A stretch of DNA of 64,000 bases from Hymenobacter taeanensis (GTDB lineage: Bacteria > Bacteroidota > Bacteroidia > Cytophagales > Hymenobacteraceae). Positions within the stretch are counted from its first letter, which is position 1, and each line of letters starts with the position of its first letter. Below are positions 53,121-62,704 of this stretch, piece after piece. Made by a program: the position numbers and the translations under genes. The stretch is from the NCBI RefSeq assembly GCF_013137895.1, contig NZ_CP053538.1, positions 2,387,001-2,451,000 of the forward strand. The letters are read 5' to 3'. Below the pieces are notes generated by a model. The model saw only the letters and a list, made by a program, of their open reading frames with translations. It did no database searches and was not told where the DNA came from.

Positions 53121-53564
53121 ATGATAAAACCGTTACTTATTAGTGGCCTGGTATGTTTGTTTGCCGGGGCAGCACTAGCCCAATCGCCCACCACCAACCT
53201 CCCCTCCGAGACGTTCAAGCAGCGCCTGCGGGCGCAGTACCTGCAGAACGACACGGCTCAGGCCATTATTAACCTCTACAGCACCCGGCAAGGTGGAGGA
53301 GCCGGCTGGCTCACTGCCTCTGCCCTTAGTGCCGGGCGGGCTGCCGCTTCCGGAGCGGGTGGTGGTACTGTGGCGTTGGTGCCCTTTGTGGCCTACGGGG
53401 TAAGCAAGCTGGTACGCTTTAGCAATAAGAACCTGGAGCAAACCCTCACCGCATACGCTGCTGGTCAGCCGCTCCCGCGCAGCACGCGCCGGAGGCTTAA
53501 AAGTCGCTTTTTCGCACAGCCCATTATTCAGTATACACCCGTTCAGGCTACGCCCGCCAAGTAA
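53121..53564 (+). CDS. Exported protein of a tandem unknown pair (1)
   Basis: A 147-residue protein of unknown function. A signal peptide (MIKPLLISGLVCLFAGAALA, then Q) is followed by a helical part, a Gly/Ala-rich hydrophobic stretch (about 70-100) and a C-terminal motif YAAGQPLPRSTRRRLKSRFF. The same motif (YAAGTPIPAKYRRRLNANHF) ends the next protein, so the two are related. I chose the ATG at 53121, because the longer frame from 53082 adds no sensible signal. The next gene starts 14 bases on. Confidence 0.75.
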   Translation: MIKPLLISGLVCLFAGAALAQSPTTNLPSETFKQRLRAQYLQNDTAQAIINLYSTRQGGGAGWLTASALSAGRAAASGAGGGTVALVPFVAYGVSKLVRFSNKNLEQTLTAYAAGQPLPRSTRRRLKSRFFAQPIIQYTPVQATPAK

Positions 53565-53578
53565 TTAACTCTCGTGTT

Positions 53579-54142
53579 ATGCTAAAAACACTTGTTCTTC
53601 TGGTGGTGCTTTGGGGCGGTACCACCACCCTTTTCGCCCAGACTTCTGCAGCGCCCGTGCAGTCACCCGTTGCCTCCCCCGACTCAGGCGCCGTGCTTTT
53701 GTACAACGGATGGTACCTACCCCGCTTTCAGCCGAAGGGCACCGAAGCCGATACCACCGGCGCGCTGCTTTCCATGTTTCGCCGTCGGCGTGCTGCTGGT
53801 TGGTTGTACACAGTGCCCTTTATTGTGGGCATGTCGCTGGCCCTGCCCATTTCTTCTACGGATAGCTACGGGCAAACTACGGTAGCCGAAGAGGCCATTT
53901 CGCCGCCTTTAGGCACCGCCATACTCGGTGGTACAGTAGTGGGCTTCATCATGCACGCCACCATGCTGAACAAGGCACACTTGCGCGCAGTAGACCTGGC
54001 CTACGCCGCGGGTACGCCCATTCCGGCCAAATACCGGCGTCGGCTCAACGCCAACCACTTTGCGGAAGCAGCGTATTTGCGTGAGGCGTTACGCCAGCAG
54101 ATGGAACGTGAGCACCTCCGAACTCAGGTTACGCCCCGCTAG
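53579..54142 (+). CDS. Exported protein of a tandem unknown pair (2)
   Basis: A 187-residue protein, a diverged relative of the preceding gene. A signal peptide (MLKTLVLLVVLWGGTTTLFA) is followed by a short Ser/Pro linker and YNGWYLPRFQPKGTEADTTG. Two hydrophobic segments (about 78-94 and 112-130), then the shared YAAGTPIPAKYRRRLNANHF motif and a helical tail follow. No known family is evident. Its close spacing to the upstream gene and shared terminator point to one operon and perhaps a two-part envelope complex (inference). Confidence 0.75.
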   Translation: MLKTLVLLVVLWGGTTTLFAQTSAAPVQSPVASPDSGAVLLYNGWYLPRFQPKGTEADTTGALLSMFRRRRAAGWLYTVPFIVGMSLALPISSTDSYGQTTVAEEAISPPLGTAILGGTVVGFIMHATMLNKAHLRAVDLAYAAGTPIPAKYRRRLNANHFAEAAYLREALRQQMEREHLRTQVTPR

Positions 54143-54176
54143 GCCACTTTTACTGAAGTGAATAGCTGATAACATA

Positions 54177-54213
54177 AAAAGCCCCGCCGACACATAGTGC
54201 CAGCGGGGCTTTT
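54177..54213. terminator. Terminator between the tandem pair and clpB
   Basis: AAAAGCCCCGC (54177-54187) pairs with GCGGGGCTTTT (54203-54213). It serves two convergent units. Confidence 0.85.
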
Positions 54214-54228
54214 CTGCTACGTTAGGGG

Positions 54229-56847
54229 CTATCCTACGGTCGGCATCTCCACGTTCACAAAGCGAATGTGCTCATCTTCCAGCACGGCTTCTACCACGGC
54301 GTCCTTGCTCACGCGGCCTGAGAGAATGTCTTTCGACAGCTCATTGAGCACCAGGCGCTGCAGCACACGCTTGAGTGGCCTAGCGCCAAACTGCGGGTCG
54401 AAGCCCTGCTCGCCGAGGTAGTTGAGTACTTCGTCGGTGGCTTCCAGCCGAATGCCGGCTTCCTCCAGGCGCTGCTGAATCTGCTTGAACTGGATGTCCA
54501 CGATTTTGCGGATTTCCTTGCGCTTGAGGGGCTGGAACATCACAATCTCGTCGATGCGGTTCAGGAACTCAGGGCGCATGTGTTGCTTCAGGCGCTCTAC
54601 TACTTCCTCGCGGGTGCGGTCCACCACTTCATCGTGGTTGTATTCATTCAGCTCCTTGAAGTTCTTCTGAATGATGTCGGCACCCGTGTTGGAGGTCATG
54701 ATGATGATGGTGTTCTTGAAGTTTGCCACCCGACCTTTGTTGTCGGTGAGGCGGCCGTCGTCGAGCACCTGCAGCAGAATGTTGAACACATCGGGGTGGG
54801 CCTTCTCGATTTCGTCGAGCAGAATCACCGAGTACGGCTTGCGGCGCACGGCCTCGGTCAGCTGCCCACCTTCGTCGTAGCCCACGTAGCCGGGAGGTGC
54901 CCCAATCAACCGCGACACAGCGTGGCGCTCCTGGTACTCGCTCATATCAATGCGCACCATGCTGTTCTCATCATTGAACAGGTACTCAGCCAGGGCCTTG
55001 GCCAGCTCGGTTTTACCCACGCCGGTAGTACCCAGGAAGATGAACGAGCCGATAGGCCGCTTAGGGTCCTGGAGGCCAGCCCGGGAGCGGCGCACCGCAT
55101 CCGAAATAGCCGCAATAGCCTCGCTCTGGCCCGCCACGCGCTTGCCCAACTCTTGCTCCAGGTTCAGCAGCTTCTCGCGGTCCGACTGCAGCATCTTGCT
55201 CACCGGGATACCGGTCCACTTAGCTACTACCTCGGCAATGTCCTCAGAGGTTACCACTTCCTGCAGCATCGAGCCGCCATCCTTGCCTTTATCAGCTTCG
55301 GCCTGGGCCTGCAGCTCTTTCAGCTTAGCTTCGGCTTCCTGAATCTTGCCGTAGCGCAGCTCCGCCACCCGTCCGTAGTCGCCCTGGCGCTCGGCCTGCT
55401 CGGCTTCCAGCTTGTAACGCTCAATGTTCTCTTTCTCCGTCTGAATGCTGGTAAGGGCCGATTTCTCGTTTTCCCACTGTGCTTTCAGCGTGTCGCGCTT
55501 AGCAGTCAGCTCGCTGAGTTCCTTGCTGAGCACAGTTTCCCGGTCGTGGTTTTCCTCCCGGCGGATGGCTTCGCGCTCAATCTCCAGCTGCATGATGCGG
55601 CGCTGCACCTCGTCCAGCTCCACCGGCATGGAGTTCAATTCAATGCGCAGCTTAGCGGCGGCCTCGTCCATCAGGTCAATGGCCTTGTCGGGCAGGAACC
55701 GGTCGGTGATGTAGCGCGAGCTTAGCTCTACGGCGGCAATTACGGCGTCGTCGGTGATGCGCACGCCGTGGTGCAGCTCATACTTCTCCTTGATGCCGCG
55801 CATAATGCTGATGGCGTCTTCCGTGCTCGGCTCATCTACCATCACGGCCTGGAAACGGCGCTCCAGGGCTTTGTCCTTCTCAATGTACTTCTGGTACTCC
55901 TTGAGGGTAGTAGCCCCGATGGAGTGCAGCTCACCACGCGCCAAAGCAGGCTTGAGCAAGTTAGCCGCGTCCATGGCACCTTCACCGCCGCCGCCAGCCC
56001 CAATCAGGGTGTGCATCTCGTCGATGAACAGAATGATCTGGCCTTCGGAGTCGGTTACTTCTTTGATAACGGACTTGAGGCGCTCTTCAAACTCGCCCTT
56101 GTACTTGGCACCCGCAATGAGCAGGCCCATGTCCAGCGACATGATGATTTTGTCCTGGAGGTTTTCGGGCACGTCGCCGGCCACAATGCGCTGGGCCAAG
56201 CCCTCCACAATGGCGGTTTTACCCACGCCGGGCTCACCGAGCAGCACGGGGTTGTTCTTGGTACGGCGGCTCAGAATCTGGAGTACGCGGCGGATTTCCT
56301 CGTCGCGGCCGATAACCGGGTCCATCTTGCCAGTGCGCACCTGCTCATTGAGGTTGCGGGCGTAGCGGTTAAGGCTCTGGTACTGGTCTTCGGCGGTCTG
56401 CGAGGTCACCTTGCGGCCCCCGCGCAGCTCTTTAATAGCCGCTTTCAAGTCCTTTTCGTTGAAGCCGGCGTCCTTCATCAGGGTAGCCACGGCGTCTTTT
56501 CCGCCCAGCAGCCCCAGCAGCAGGTGCTCTACCGACACATATTCATCGTCGAACTCCTTCAGAAAGCCGGTAGCCCGTTGCAGAGCGGCGGCGGCTTCGT
56601 TAGAGAGGTAGGGCGAGCCCCCGCTTACTTTGGGGTAGCCCGTTACAAGTGCATCAAGCCGAGGCGTGAGGATATTGAGGTTCACGCCCAGCTTCTTGGC
56701 CAGAAACGACAACACATTTTCGTCGCTCTGGAAGAGGCCCTTCAGCAGGTGGCCCGTTTCAATGGCCTGCTGCTGATTGCCCCCGGCAATTTCAGTGGCC
56801 TTCTGCACGGCCTCCTGTGCCTTGATCGTATAGTTATTGAAGTTCAT
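54229..56847 (-). CDS. clpB: ATP-dependent chaperone ClpB
   Basis: A disaggregase that, with DnaK, pulls polypeptides from aggregates; it forms cytoplasmic hexamers. It has 872 residues. N-terminal Clp repeats (about 1-145) precede AAA+ module 1 with Walker A GEPGVGKT and Walker [10 protein letters not shown]. The coiled-coil middle domain that sets ClpB apart from ClpA/C lies at about 405-530. AAA+ module 2 has GTTGVGKT and [10 protein letters not shown]. No ClpP-binding loop is evident. No CIRCE-like repeat was seen upstream. It is monocistronic. Confidence 0.97.
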   Translation of the reverse strand: MNFNNYTIKAQEAVQKATEIAGGNQQQAIETGHLLKGLFQSDENVLSFLAKKLGVNLNILTPRLDALVTGYPKVSGGSPYLSNEAAAALQRATGFLKEFDDEYVSVEHLLLGLLGGKDAVATLMKDAGFNEKDLKAAIKELRGGRKVTSQTAEDQYQSLNRYARNLNEQVRTGKMDPVIGRDEEIRRVLQILSRRTKNNPVLLGEPGVGKTAIVEGLAQRIVAGDVPENLQDKIIMSLDMGLLIAGAKYKGEFEERLKSVIKEVTDSEGQIILFIDEMHTLIGAGGGGEGAMDAANLLKPALARGELHSIGATTLKEYQKYIEKDKALERRFQAVMVDEPSTEDAISIMRGIKEKYELHHGVRITDDAVIAAVELSSRYITDRFLPDKAIDLMDEAAAKLRIELNSMPVELDEVQRRIMQLEIEREAIRREENHDRETVLSKELSELTAKRDTLKAQWENEKSALTSIQTEKENIERYKLEAEQAERQGDYGRVAELRYGKIQEAEAKLKELQAQAEADKGKDGGSMLQEVVTSEDIAEVVAKWTGIPVSKMLQSDREKLLNLEQELGKRVAGQSEAIAAISDAVRRSRAGLQDPKRPIGSFIFLGTTGVGKTELAKALAEYLFNDENSMVRIDMSEYQERHAVSRLIGAPPGYVGYDEGGQLTEAVRRKPYSVILLDEIEKAHPDVFNILLQVLDDGRLTDNKGRVANFKNTIIIMTSNTGADIIQKNFKELNEYNHDEVVDRTREEVVERLKQHMRPEFLNRIDEIVMFQPLKRKEIRKIVDIQFKQIQQRLEEAGIRLEATDEVLNYLGEQGFDPQFGARPLKRVLQRLVLNELSKDILSGRVSKDAVVEAVLEDEHIRFVNVEMPTVG

Positions 56848-56995
56848 GGTTGCTAAGATCTAGGTAGGTGCTTCGGGTTAGGAAGTTCTACGAGATGCTT
56901 AGCAAACGGGGTGCAAGTATTAATTTGCTGACTTTTTGTCTGAGTTATGGTTTTTTATATAGATTTTTTATGACATATTTTCAGTGTAATTTAAA

Positions 56996-57556
56996 CTATA
57001 GTGTGGTCACAATGGATTTTAGTAGGGTCTGAGCATGCTTGTAGTGCATACGAACTACTTTTAGCATTGGCTTTAGCCAAGCTTTGTACTCAGGATCTTG
57101 GGCTTCTTTGTAAGCCTTATTGAACATCTCGACAGCCATTTTATGGTCAGCGACCATCATCTTGGCGTAGCGGCTGTCAATCTGATTCGCAGGTAGCCAC
57201 TTTAAAGAGTCTATCTTCATCAGGTGCACCCTCATCATAGTATCAGGTGGCACCATGCCTTTACGCCGCATTAGCTTCCGGTATTCTTCGTTAATAGCAC
57301 TGTGCTCCTCTATCATAAGTGCAGCGTACTTTTTTACAGAAGAGCGGATTGCGCGTTGCGCAGCTACTTTACCTAGCTCAACTTCAAAAATGCCAGCACT
57401 GCCAGCAATGGGCATGAACACACAGCCAAACTCATCTAATGGGCAGGTAGATGTGCCCTTAGCAGATGTTAATTCTACTCTGTTTTGGTTGTTACAATTC
57501 AACAGTGAAATAAGGCTTAGAATACAAACAAGCGAGTAACAAAATGTCTTTACCAT
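56996..57556 (-). CDS. DUF4142-domain lipoprotein
   Basis: A 186-residue predicted lipoprotein. The signal ends in the lipobox LLNC. The DUF4142 domain (about 45-182) is a four-helix ferritin-like bundle, with FEVELGKVAAQRA at the first helix, KKYAALMIEEHSAINEEYRK in the second and YAKMMVADHKMAVEMFNKA in the third. The conserved His residues (EEHS, ADHK, YKHA) fit the family, which is widespread in Bacteroidota and has no proven activity. The DNA is more A+T-rich than its neighbours, with many ATA/TTA codons. Confidence 0.85.
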   Translation of the reverse strand: MVKTFCYSLVCILSLISLLNCNNQNRVELTSAKGTSTCPLDEFGCVFMPIAGSAGIFEVELGKVAAQRAIRSSVKKYAALMIEEHSAINEEYRKLMRRKGMVPPDTMMRVHLMKIDSLKWLPANQIDSRYAKMMVADHKMAVEMFNKAYKEAQDPEYKAWLKPMLKVVRMHYKHAQTLLKSIVTTL

Positions 57557-57754
57557 AACTGTGTGTTTTAATTAATAGTTGGAGTTCCCCAACCATGGCT
57601 AAACAGGGGCAGGAATTTGTAGTTAAGTTTTAAACTTTAGAATAATAGGGAGGAAATTTGGTCACTTTAAGTTTCTTGCTCGGTGCAATATTGAATGAAA
57701 TTTGTGCCGGCGTGACATTGTGTTGAAATTTAAATAGTGCATCTATGACACTTG

Positions 57755-57930
57755 CTAATCCAAACCTGTGCCTGTAGAATTAGAGTGGCGAAACAAATAC
57801 CCCACCACCCACAGTCCCGCGAAAACGGTATTCAGCACAATAATCCAGAGCACACCCATATTCAGCGCAGGCCGCAAGACGGCCTGGGCCACGAACGGAA
57901 CGGCGAACTGCGCAAATGCCGATGCTGGAT
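57755..57930 (-). pseudogene. Truncated third copy of the EDNPANL membrane-protein family
   Basis: The minus strand reads QFAVPFVAQAVLRP, then NMGVLWIIVLNTVFAGLWV and a stop at 57755-57757. This matches the C-terminal third of the protein at 58930-59394 (QFAVPFVAMAIWRPELTLGV, then LWVIVLNTVFAGLWV). The first two thirds are gone, cut at about 57930, just before a long terminator hairpin. Confidence 0.8.
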
Positions 57931-57942
57931 TCTCTTACCGAA

Positions 57943-57996
57943 TAAGCGTCAACAAAAGAGCCCTAGCAACTGCTAGGGCTCTTTTGTTGACGCTTA
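57943..57996 (-). terminator. Very long perfect hairpin after the F420-reductase-like gene
   Basis: A perfect 26-bp stem (57943-57968 with 57971-57996) with a two-base loop. It lies 43 bases past the gene's stop and next to the truncated third copy. Confidence 0.8.
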
Positions 57997-58039
57997 GAAA
58001 ATTAGCTGACTTGCAGGGCAGCCAATTTGGAGCTAGCTC

Positions 58040-58765
58040 TTACAGCTTGACGCCTTGCGCCTCTAGCTGTTTTTCTGATGCAGCTTGATTGGTCGCAAAT
58101 TCAGCGTACTGCTCGGGTGTACGCTGGGTGCCCAGGCTAGCCAAATGCTGCTTCACTTCGGCAGTCGGTAGATCGGTGCAGTACAGGGGCGAGCCGGGTT
58201 GCTGGCGCCACGACTCGTGTAGGCTGCCGCCATCCACGGCATCGAAGCCTAGCTCTTCCACCAGGGCCATGGCTTTCTGCTTGGCTGCGGCATCGTCGCC
58301 GGCTACCGTTAGGGCAATGCGGCCGGGCGTGCCGGCGGGTTGGCCGTTGTTTTCGAGGTTAGCGGCGAAGATGTTGTTGAACACCTTCAGCACCGGGCGG
58401 CCCAGGTGCTGCTGCACCCATTCGCTTTCGGTCAGGTCGCCGGTTTCCAGCTCCGGAATTTGGCCGTCGCGCAGTAGGGGGTAATAGTTGCTGGTGTCGA
58501 TGACCGGCACGGTGGCGGGTACGCCCTCAAACAGGTCTTTGGGCAGGTCGGGGATATTCTTCAGCGGAATGGTTACCACGATTATGTCGGTGCCGCGCTG
58601 GGCCGCTTCCTGGGCCGTTACGGGGGTAGCGCCCGTTTTTGCGGCTAACTCTTTCAGCGTTTCGGGGCCGCGGGAGTTGGCAATATACACCGAGTGGCCT
58701 AGGCTGGTGAGCCGCACGGCCAGGGCGCTGCCAATGTGGCCCGCCCCAATGATTCCAATGTTCAT
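58040..58765 (-). CDS. F420-reductase-like NADP-binding protein
   Basis: A 241-residue Rossmann protein of the NADPH-dependent F420 reductase-like (NADP_oxidored_F420) family. The nucleotide-binding GIIGAGHIGSALAVRLTSLGH starts at residue 4 (shown as GAGHIGSALAVRL), with the NADP-type SRGPETL after the second strand. VVTIPLKNIPDLP, SNYYPLLRDG, VFNNIF and the late ELGFDAVDGGSLHESW are typical. F420 itself is not expected in Bacteroidota, so the real substrate is unknown. It is minus-strand and 164 bases after the 58930 gene. Confidence 0.87.
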   Translation of the reverse strand: MNIGIIGAGHIGSALAVRLTSLGHSVYIANSRGPETLKELAAKTGATPVTAQEAAQRGTDIIVVTIPLKNIPDLPKDLFEGVPATVPVIDTSNYYPLLRDGQIPELETGDLTESEWVQQHLGRPVLKVFNNIFAANLENNGQPAGTPGRIALTVAGDDAAAKQKAMALVEELGFDAVDGGSLHESWRQQPGSPLYCTDLPTAEVKQHLASLGTQRTPEQYAEFATNQAASEKQLEAQGVKL

Positions 58766-58929
58766 ACGCAGGTAAGTTGAGCGAGTGGTTTGTGAGCTGC
58801 TTTATGTAAAGCGCTTCGTTCGTGCTAAGACCACCTGCTCATCCGGATTGTTTCGTTCATGAGCCGTACCGGCAGTGAGCAAGCTCTAGCCCTTGCAGTT
58901 ACGGTTAAGCAACAAGACACCCCGATAAC

Positions 58930-59394
58930 CTAGGCCAGTTGCCGGCCCGAATGCAAACCGCTGCTACCGGCCCGCCGAAACAGTACCCCCGCTGCCACCC
59001 ATAACCCGGCAAAAACAGTGTTTAGCACAATCACCCACAATACTCCCAGGGTAAGCTCAGGCCGCCAGATAGCCATGGCCACAAACGGAACGGCGAACTG
59101 CGTAAGCGCCATAGCAAACATGGCCCTGGCCATGCCGTGCGGCTGAAGTTTCGCCAGAACGGCCCCGCTGAAGCCCACGGCCAGCACCCCGGCGTAGAAC
59201 AGGTTGGCGGGGTTGTCTTCGCTGCCGATGAACCCTACGGCCAGGTTGCCCCACACGAGCAGGAGGGATGCGGCTACCGCCACACCCACGGCCAGTTTGT
59301 AGGCACCGTTACGGCTCCAGCTCGCTACCAGCAGATATAGGAGCCCGGCAATGAGCAGCAGGATGCCAACCATCACAACTTGGGAGGTGGTCAT
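58930..59394 (-). CDS. Four-helix membrane protein, EDNPANL family (copy 1)
   Basis: A 154-residue membrane protein with four helices. The motif NLAVGFIGSEDNPANLFYAGVL, shown as GFIGSEDNPANLFY, is near the middle. The same pattern is in the upstream gene (GLVGTEDNPANLLY). No named function is known to me. A truncated third copy lies at 57755-57930. The stop is TAG in CTGGCCTAG, giving a Leu-Ala end. It lies 50 bases after the 59445 gene, so the two form an operon. Confidence 0.78.
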   Translation of the reverse strand: MTTSQVVMVGILLLIAGLLYLLVASWSRNGAYKLAVGVAVAASLLLVWGNLAVGFIGSEDNPANLFYAGVLAVGFSGAVLAKLQPHGMARAMFAMALTQFAVPFVAMAIWRPELTLGVLWVIVLNTVFAGLWVAAGVLFRRAGSSGLHSGRQLA

Positions 59395-59444
59395 ATGATT
59401 AGTAAATGAGATTCAGAAATAAAGCGGATCAGCAGTGTGCCTCC

Positions 59445-60014
59445 CTAGGCCAGTTGCTGGGTAGATCCGGTAGCATTGGCACGGCGGAATAACCAACCCG
59501 AAACAGCCCATATAGCAGCAAAAGCGCCATTAGCTACCAGCACATTCACCAAGTGAACGTTGGGCTCAGCCGCGGTACCCGTAGGCTTCCAGACAAACAG
59601 AGCTACAGCCGTAACCACGAGATACGTAAGCGAAGCCGCAAACATGGCATTTGACATACCCAGAGGCCGGAAGCGCGCCACGAAGGCCCCAATGAGGGCA
59701 ACCGCCAGCACCCCCACATACAGGAGGTTGGCGGGGTTATCTTCAGTTCCAACCAGGCCTACGGCCATATTTGCCCAGAGAAGCAGGAGGCCTGCGGCTA
59801 CCCCTAGGCCAGCGGCCAGGCGGTAAGCCGTGTTGTTACTCATGCGTGCAATCAAGACGAATGCAAGGCCCGCGCCAAAGAGCAGGATGCCAGCGGCCAC
59901 AAAGTCGCCGGGGCTCCAGAGCATACCCGGTACAAACAGTTTGGCCGCAAGCGGAATAAGCAGCAGTAGGCCAGTGCCAAGCGCAACGCGCAGAATGCTT
60001 TTAGTGAGTGTCAT
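59445..60014 (-). CDS. Membrane protein, EDNPANL family (copy 2)
   Basis: A 189-residue relative of the next gene, with an extra N-terminal helix. Helices lie at about 8-24, 36-55, 66-85, 96-115, 124-145 and 160-180. The family motif GLVGTEDNPANLLYVGVLAV is central. I chose the ATG at 60014 (MTLTKSILRV). It ends in Gln-Leu-Ala with the TAG of CTGGCCTAG, as does copy 1. The palindrome ACTTTG-N5-CAAAGT lies 187 bases upstream (60201-60217). Confidence 0.78.
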   Translation of the reverse strand: MTLTKSILRVALGTGLLLLIPLAAKLFVPGMLWSPGDFVAAGILLFGAGLAFVLIARMSNNTAYRLAAGLGVAAGLLLLWANMAVGLVGTEDNPANLLYVGVLAVALIGAFVARFRPLGMSNAMFAASLTYLVVTAVALFVWKPTGTAAEPNVHLVNVLVANGAFAAIWAVSGWLFRRANATGSTQQLA

Positions 60015-60200
60015 GCTAATGCTGGGTTTGATGGACAGCGGAAAAAAACTCTTGAAAATTGAGGTAGCTGATAGAGGCAACTACTACTGGCTTGGGCTGG
60101 CTTGTGTAAAAGTGCGAGAGGGGAAAACCTTCACAACTGCTTCCGGAGGCCGTGCCCACCAGCGGTGCGGTGATTCAAGTAGATCAAAGGAAATAAAAGA

Positions 60201-60217
60201 ACTTTGTATTTCAAAGT
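60201..60217. promoter_or_regulatory. Dyad ACTTTG-TATTT-CAAAGT (site 1)
   Basis: A palindrome with a five-base centre. An almost identical site lies before the metallo-beta-lactamase pseudogene (62705-62723). It reads like a regulator's operator; the regulator is unknown. Confidence 0.5.
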
Positions 60218-60383
60218 AATGAATCTGTCTTTCTTTAGCTCAGCATAAATGCTTCAGGGAAACGTGCTTTAGTAAGCTATAAGGGGGGCAAGGCAACAGT
60301 TCAGCACAGATAGGCAGTGTAAAAGCTATACAGGAGCGCTACTGATGAAGCCGTTGCAAGAACAACCTGTGAAGGGCCTGGCG

Positions 60384-61628
60384 TTACCTGAACCCAAAAG
60401 CCACCGGGAAAACAAACAGTACCAACATAGCCCAAACGCCATAAACCGGCAGAAAGGAAACTAGGCTGTTCTCAACGCTGCTGATTTGTTTGCGGCCCTG
60501 AGCCGTTCTGAGTAATTGATAGGTAACTGCCAGTAGGTTAGTTAACATTAAAATGTTGCCGCCTAAAACGGCTATTCTGTTAGGCGTAATGCCCCACTCT
60601 GAAATGCGGAACAGGATAGCGGAAAGTGCGATGCCGTTTACCAGTATAGTTACCACAGATAGGCCTAGCAGCAACAGATTCCCGAAGTTGTTGCGAGAGC
60701 TTTTGGAGGCTTCAGCAACGGAAAACACAATAAGCGCCATTACTCCAATCAGGAGCAAATTGAAAATCAGGAGAAACTCTCGGTTGTTGTAAGGGTCTTT
60801 GCCCGCATAAATCACCGCCGCCAAATAAATAACCAGCATCACTAACACCAAGGGGGTAAATATTCTCGCAATTACCGGCGATACTTTGCTCACCAGCTGC
60901 GGGTTGGTCTGCACCAGATAGGTCCCGACGATTGGGGCCGCCGCCAGCCCCCACACAACGATGTATTCCACGTAAAACCGCTCTATCCCGAGGCCAATAA
61001 GCCTAAACAGGCCTATGGTGATGCCACTCATCAGGGCGCCGGCTATCAGGATAATAGTGGTCATGACCACTAAGTCGCCGTTGTAGCGGAGGAAGTCCAG
61101 GCGCTTAGGGGTGCTGTTGGGAGCATCTCCTAAATACGTGAAGCCCAGCACGGCCCACAGCAGCAGGGGCAGATGAATACAGGCCAGGATAAACGTGTCG
61201 CTCTTGTCGTTTCGGGGTAACAGGTTAATGTAAACCGCAGAGGCTACTATGATAACAGCCGCTAAAACAATGGTTTTGGCAGGGAGCTTTTGTTGCCAGG
61301 CAAAATAGATGGTCAGTAACGGGAAAACTATAAAGCCAAGGTTGCGAGGGTAAAAGAACTCGGGGTCAATGGAGAAGATAACCGGGATTTTGGCAATAAG
61401 TCCGGCCGCAATGGCCGCTAGTAGTACAAATACTACGTCCTGAGCAGAACCCCAGGAAACGCCCTCGTTTTCGAAGTTGAGGCGCTCATTCCAGAATTGC
61501 GCAAGCATGTTTTCCTGAATACTAGGATACACCGCATTAAACTCTCGCTTGAACGCAGCTCTATTATCCCGGTAGAGCTTTTCCAGGTGCCTGGGGTTAT
61601 CTAAGTTGTTTATGACATCCGCTTTCAT
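60384..61628 (-). CDS. Multi-pass membrane protein, possibly DUF4153-like
   Basis: A 414-residue membrane protein with about ten helices. A soluble, charged N-terminal part of about 60 residues (MKADVINNLDNPRHLEKLYR, KREFNAVYPSIQENMLAQFW) precedes the helices. Features such as ILACIHLPLLLWAVLGF, GGNILMLTNLLAV and LPVYGVWAMLVLFVFP resemble the DUF4153 family of Bacteroidota, but I hold this loosely. No function is known. It is minus-strand, 80 bases after the stop of the repaired metallo-beta-lactamase frame. Confidence 0.7.
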   Translation of the reverse strand: MKADVINNLDNPRHLEKLYRDNRAAFKREFNAVYPSIQENMLAQFWNERLNFENEGVSWGSAQDVVFVLLAAIAAGLIAKIPVIFSIDPEFFYPRNLGFIVFPLLTIYFAWQQKLPAKTIVLAAVIIVASAVYINLLPRNDKSDTFILACIHLPLLLWAVLGFTYLGDAPNSTPKRLDFLRYNGDLVVMTTIILIAGALMSGITIGLFRLIGLGIERFYVEYIVVWGLAAAPIVGTYLVQTNPQLVSKVSPVIARIFTPLVLVMLVIYLAAVIYAGKDPYNNREFLLIFNLLLIGVMALIVFSVAEASKSSRNNFGNLLLLGLSVVTILVNGIALSAILFRISEWGITPNRIAVLGGNILMLTNLLAVTYQLLRTAQGRKQISSVENSLVSFLPVYGVWAMLVLFVFPVAFGFR

Positions 61629-61708
61629 CTGGGGTGGGGTTAAATTGTACGTAGCTATTGGCAGCGCAGCCGCACCTGGCGCTGACTCGGTTTCTGAGGG
61701 CGAAGTAG

Positions 61709-62646
61709 TTACTCCTGCTGTTGCTGCTGCTGTTCCTTGAGCGCTTCGCGGAACTTCTTCTCCGCTTTCGCTACATCATCCAGGTACCCTTGCCGGTCAA
61801 TAAAGGGGGCCACGGGGTCGGTGGCAGTGGCGCGTTCTTCAGACTTGCGATTTAGGCTAAAGGCACGGGCGTGAGAGGTCAGGTAATATCGGTGGGTGGG
61901 CTACGCAGAACGTTGAAGCTGTGCTCAAATTCGGCCCGGATGCCTGGGTAAGCCTCTGGGGCAACAAGCGAGGCGGTGGGCAATACCACCATATCAGTAG
62001 CCAATACGGCCAGCAGCTCCCGCCCCTTATCCTGCACCGGAAAGCCCCAGGTGGTACAGCCTGGCGTGTGGCCCGGCTCGGGGTGGGCCGTGAGCAAGAT
62101 GGGCCCCAGCCGGATCTGAGCCCCATCCTGAAACCGATAGTCTACGCGTGGTGGGGGGTAAACCAGGCCGAGGTGGGCCAGTACTCTGAAGGAACCACTA
62201 GTTGGGTCAGTGGCCCCGCCAGATTCCAGAATGTGGGCGTCTTGCTCATTAGCCCACAGCTTCGCCCCGGAAGCTTGCTGAAGTGCTGCTAGGCCACCCG
62301 CGTGGTCGAAGTGAGCATGAGAGTTGAGTAAAATTTTTACGGCCCTGATGTTGAACCCTAGGGTAGCAATGCTCTTTAGAATCATGGGGGCCGTGCCGGG
62401 GTAGCCGCCATCAATCAGCACGTGGACTTGGGGGCTAGTGAGCAGGAAGGAGGTTACGTCGCGGGTGCCTACATAGTAGAGGTTGCCAGCAATCCGGAAC
62501 GGCTTCCGGGGGAGCTGGCCACCATGGTCAGAGGCCTCTTTCCATTTGCTTAGCAGAAACACAACGCCCAAGGCAAGCACGGCCATAGCCCCTAGCCATT
62601 TGCGCCGCCTGTGGCACCTGCCAGTTTGTGGTTTCGCTGCTGCCAT
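61709..62646 (-). pseudogene. Subclass B3 metallo-beta-lactamase, frameshifted
   Basis: A B3-type metallo-beta-lactamase. The ATG at 62646 opens a basic N-terminus and one membrane-anchor or signal helix (WLGAMAVLALGVVFLLS). The zinc motif LNSHAHFDHAGG (H-x-H-x-D-H) and HPEPGHTPGCTTW (third His) are intact. The frame stops at 61879 just after SPPTDI. In the next frame the protein continues as YLTSHARAFSLNRKS, FIDRQGYLDDVAKAEKKF and ends at 61709, which is the normal B3 C-terminus with the last zinc His (TSHA). One base is missing near 61883-61887. As it stands, the enzyme lacks its sixth ligand and last helix. Confidence 0.85.
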
Positions 62647-62704
62647 GAGTACAGTGGCTGAAGTGGTGTAGGCTGCTCTAGTAAATACGTAAGTGCCGTA
62701 AAAG

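Noticed and set aside
54580..55725. 381-codon open frame opposite clpB (and another at 55768-56856)
   Set aside because: Both lie fully inside clpB on the other strand and show no family features.
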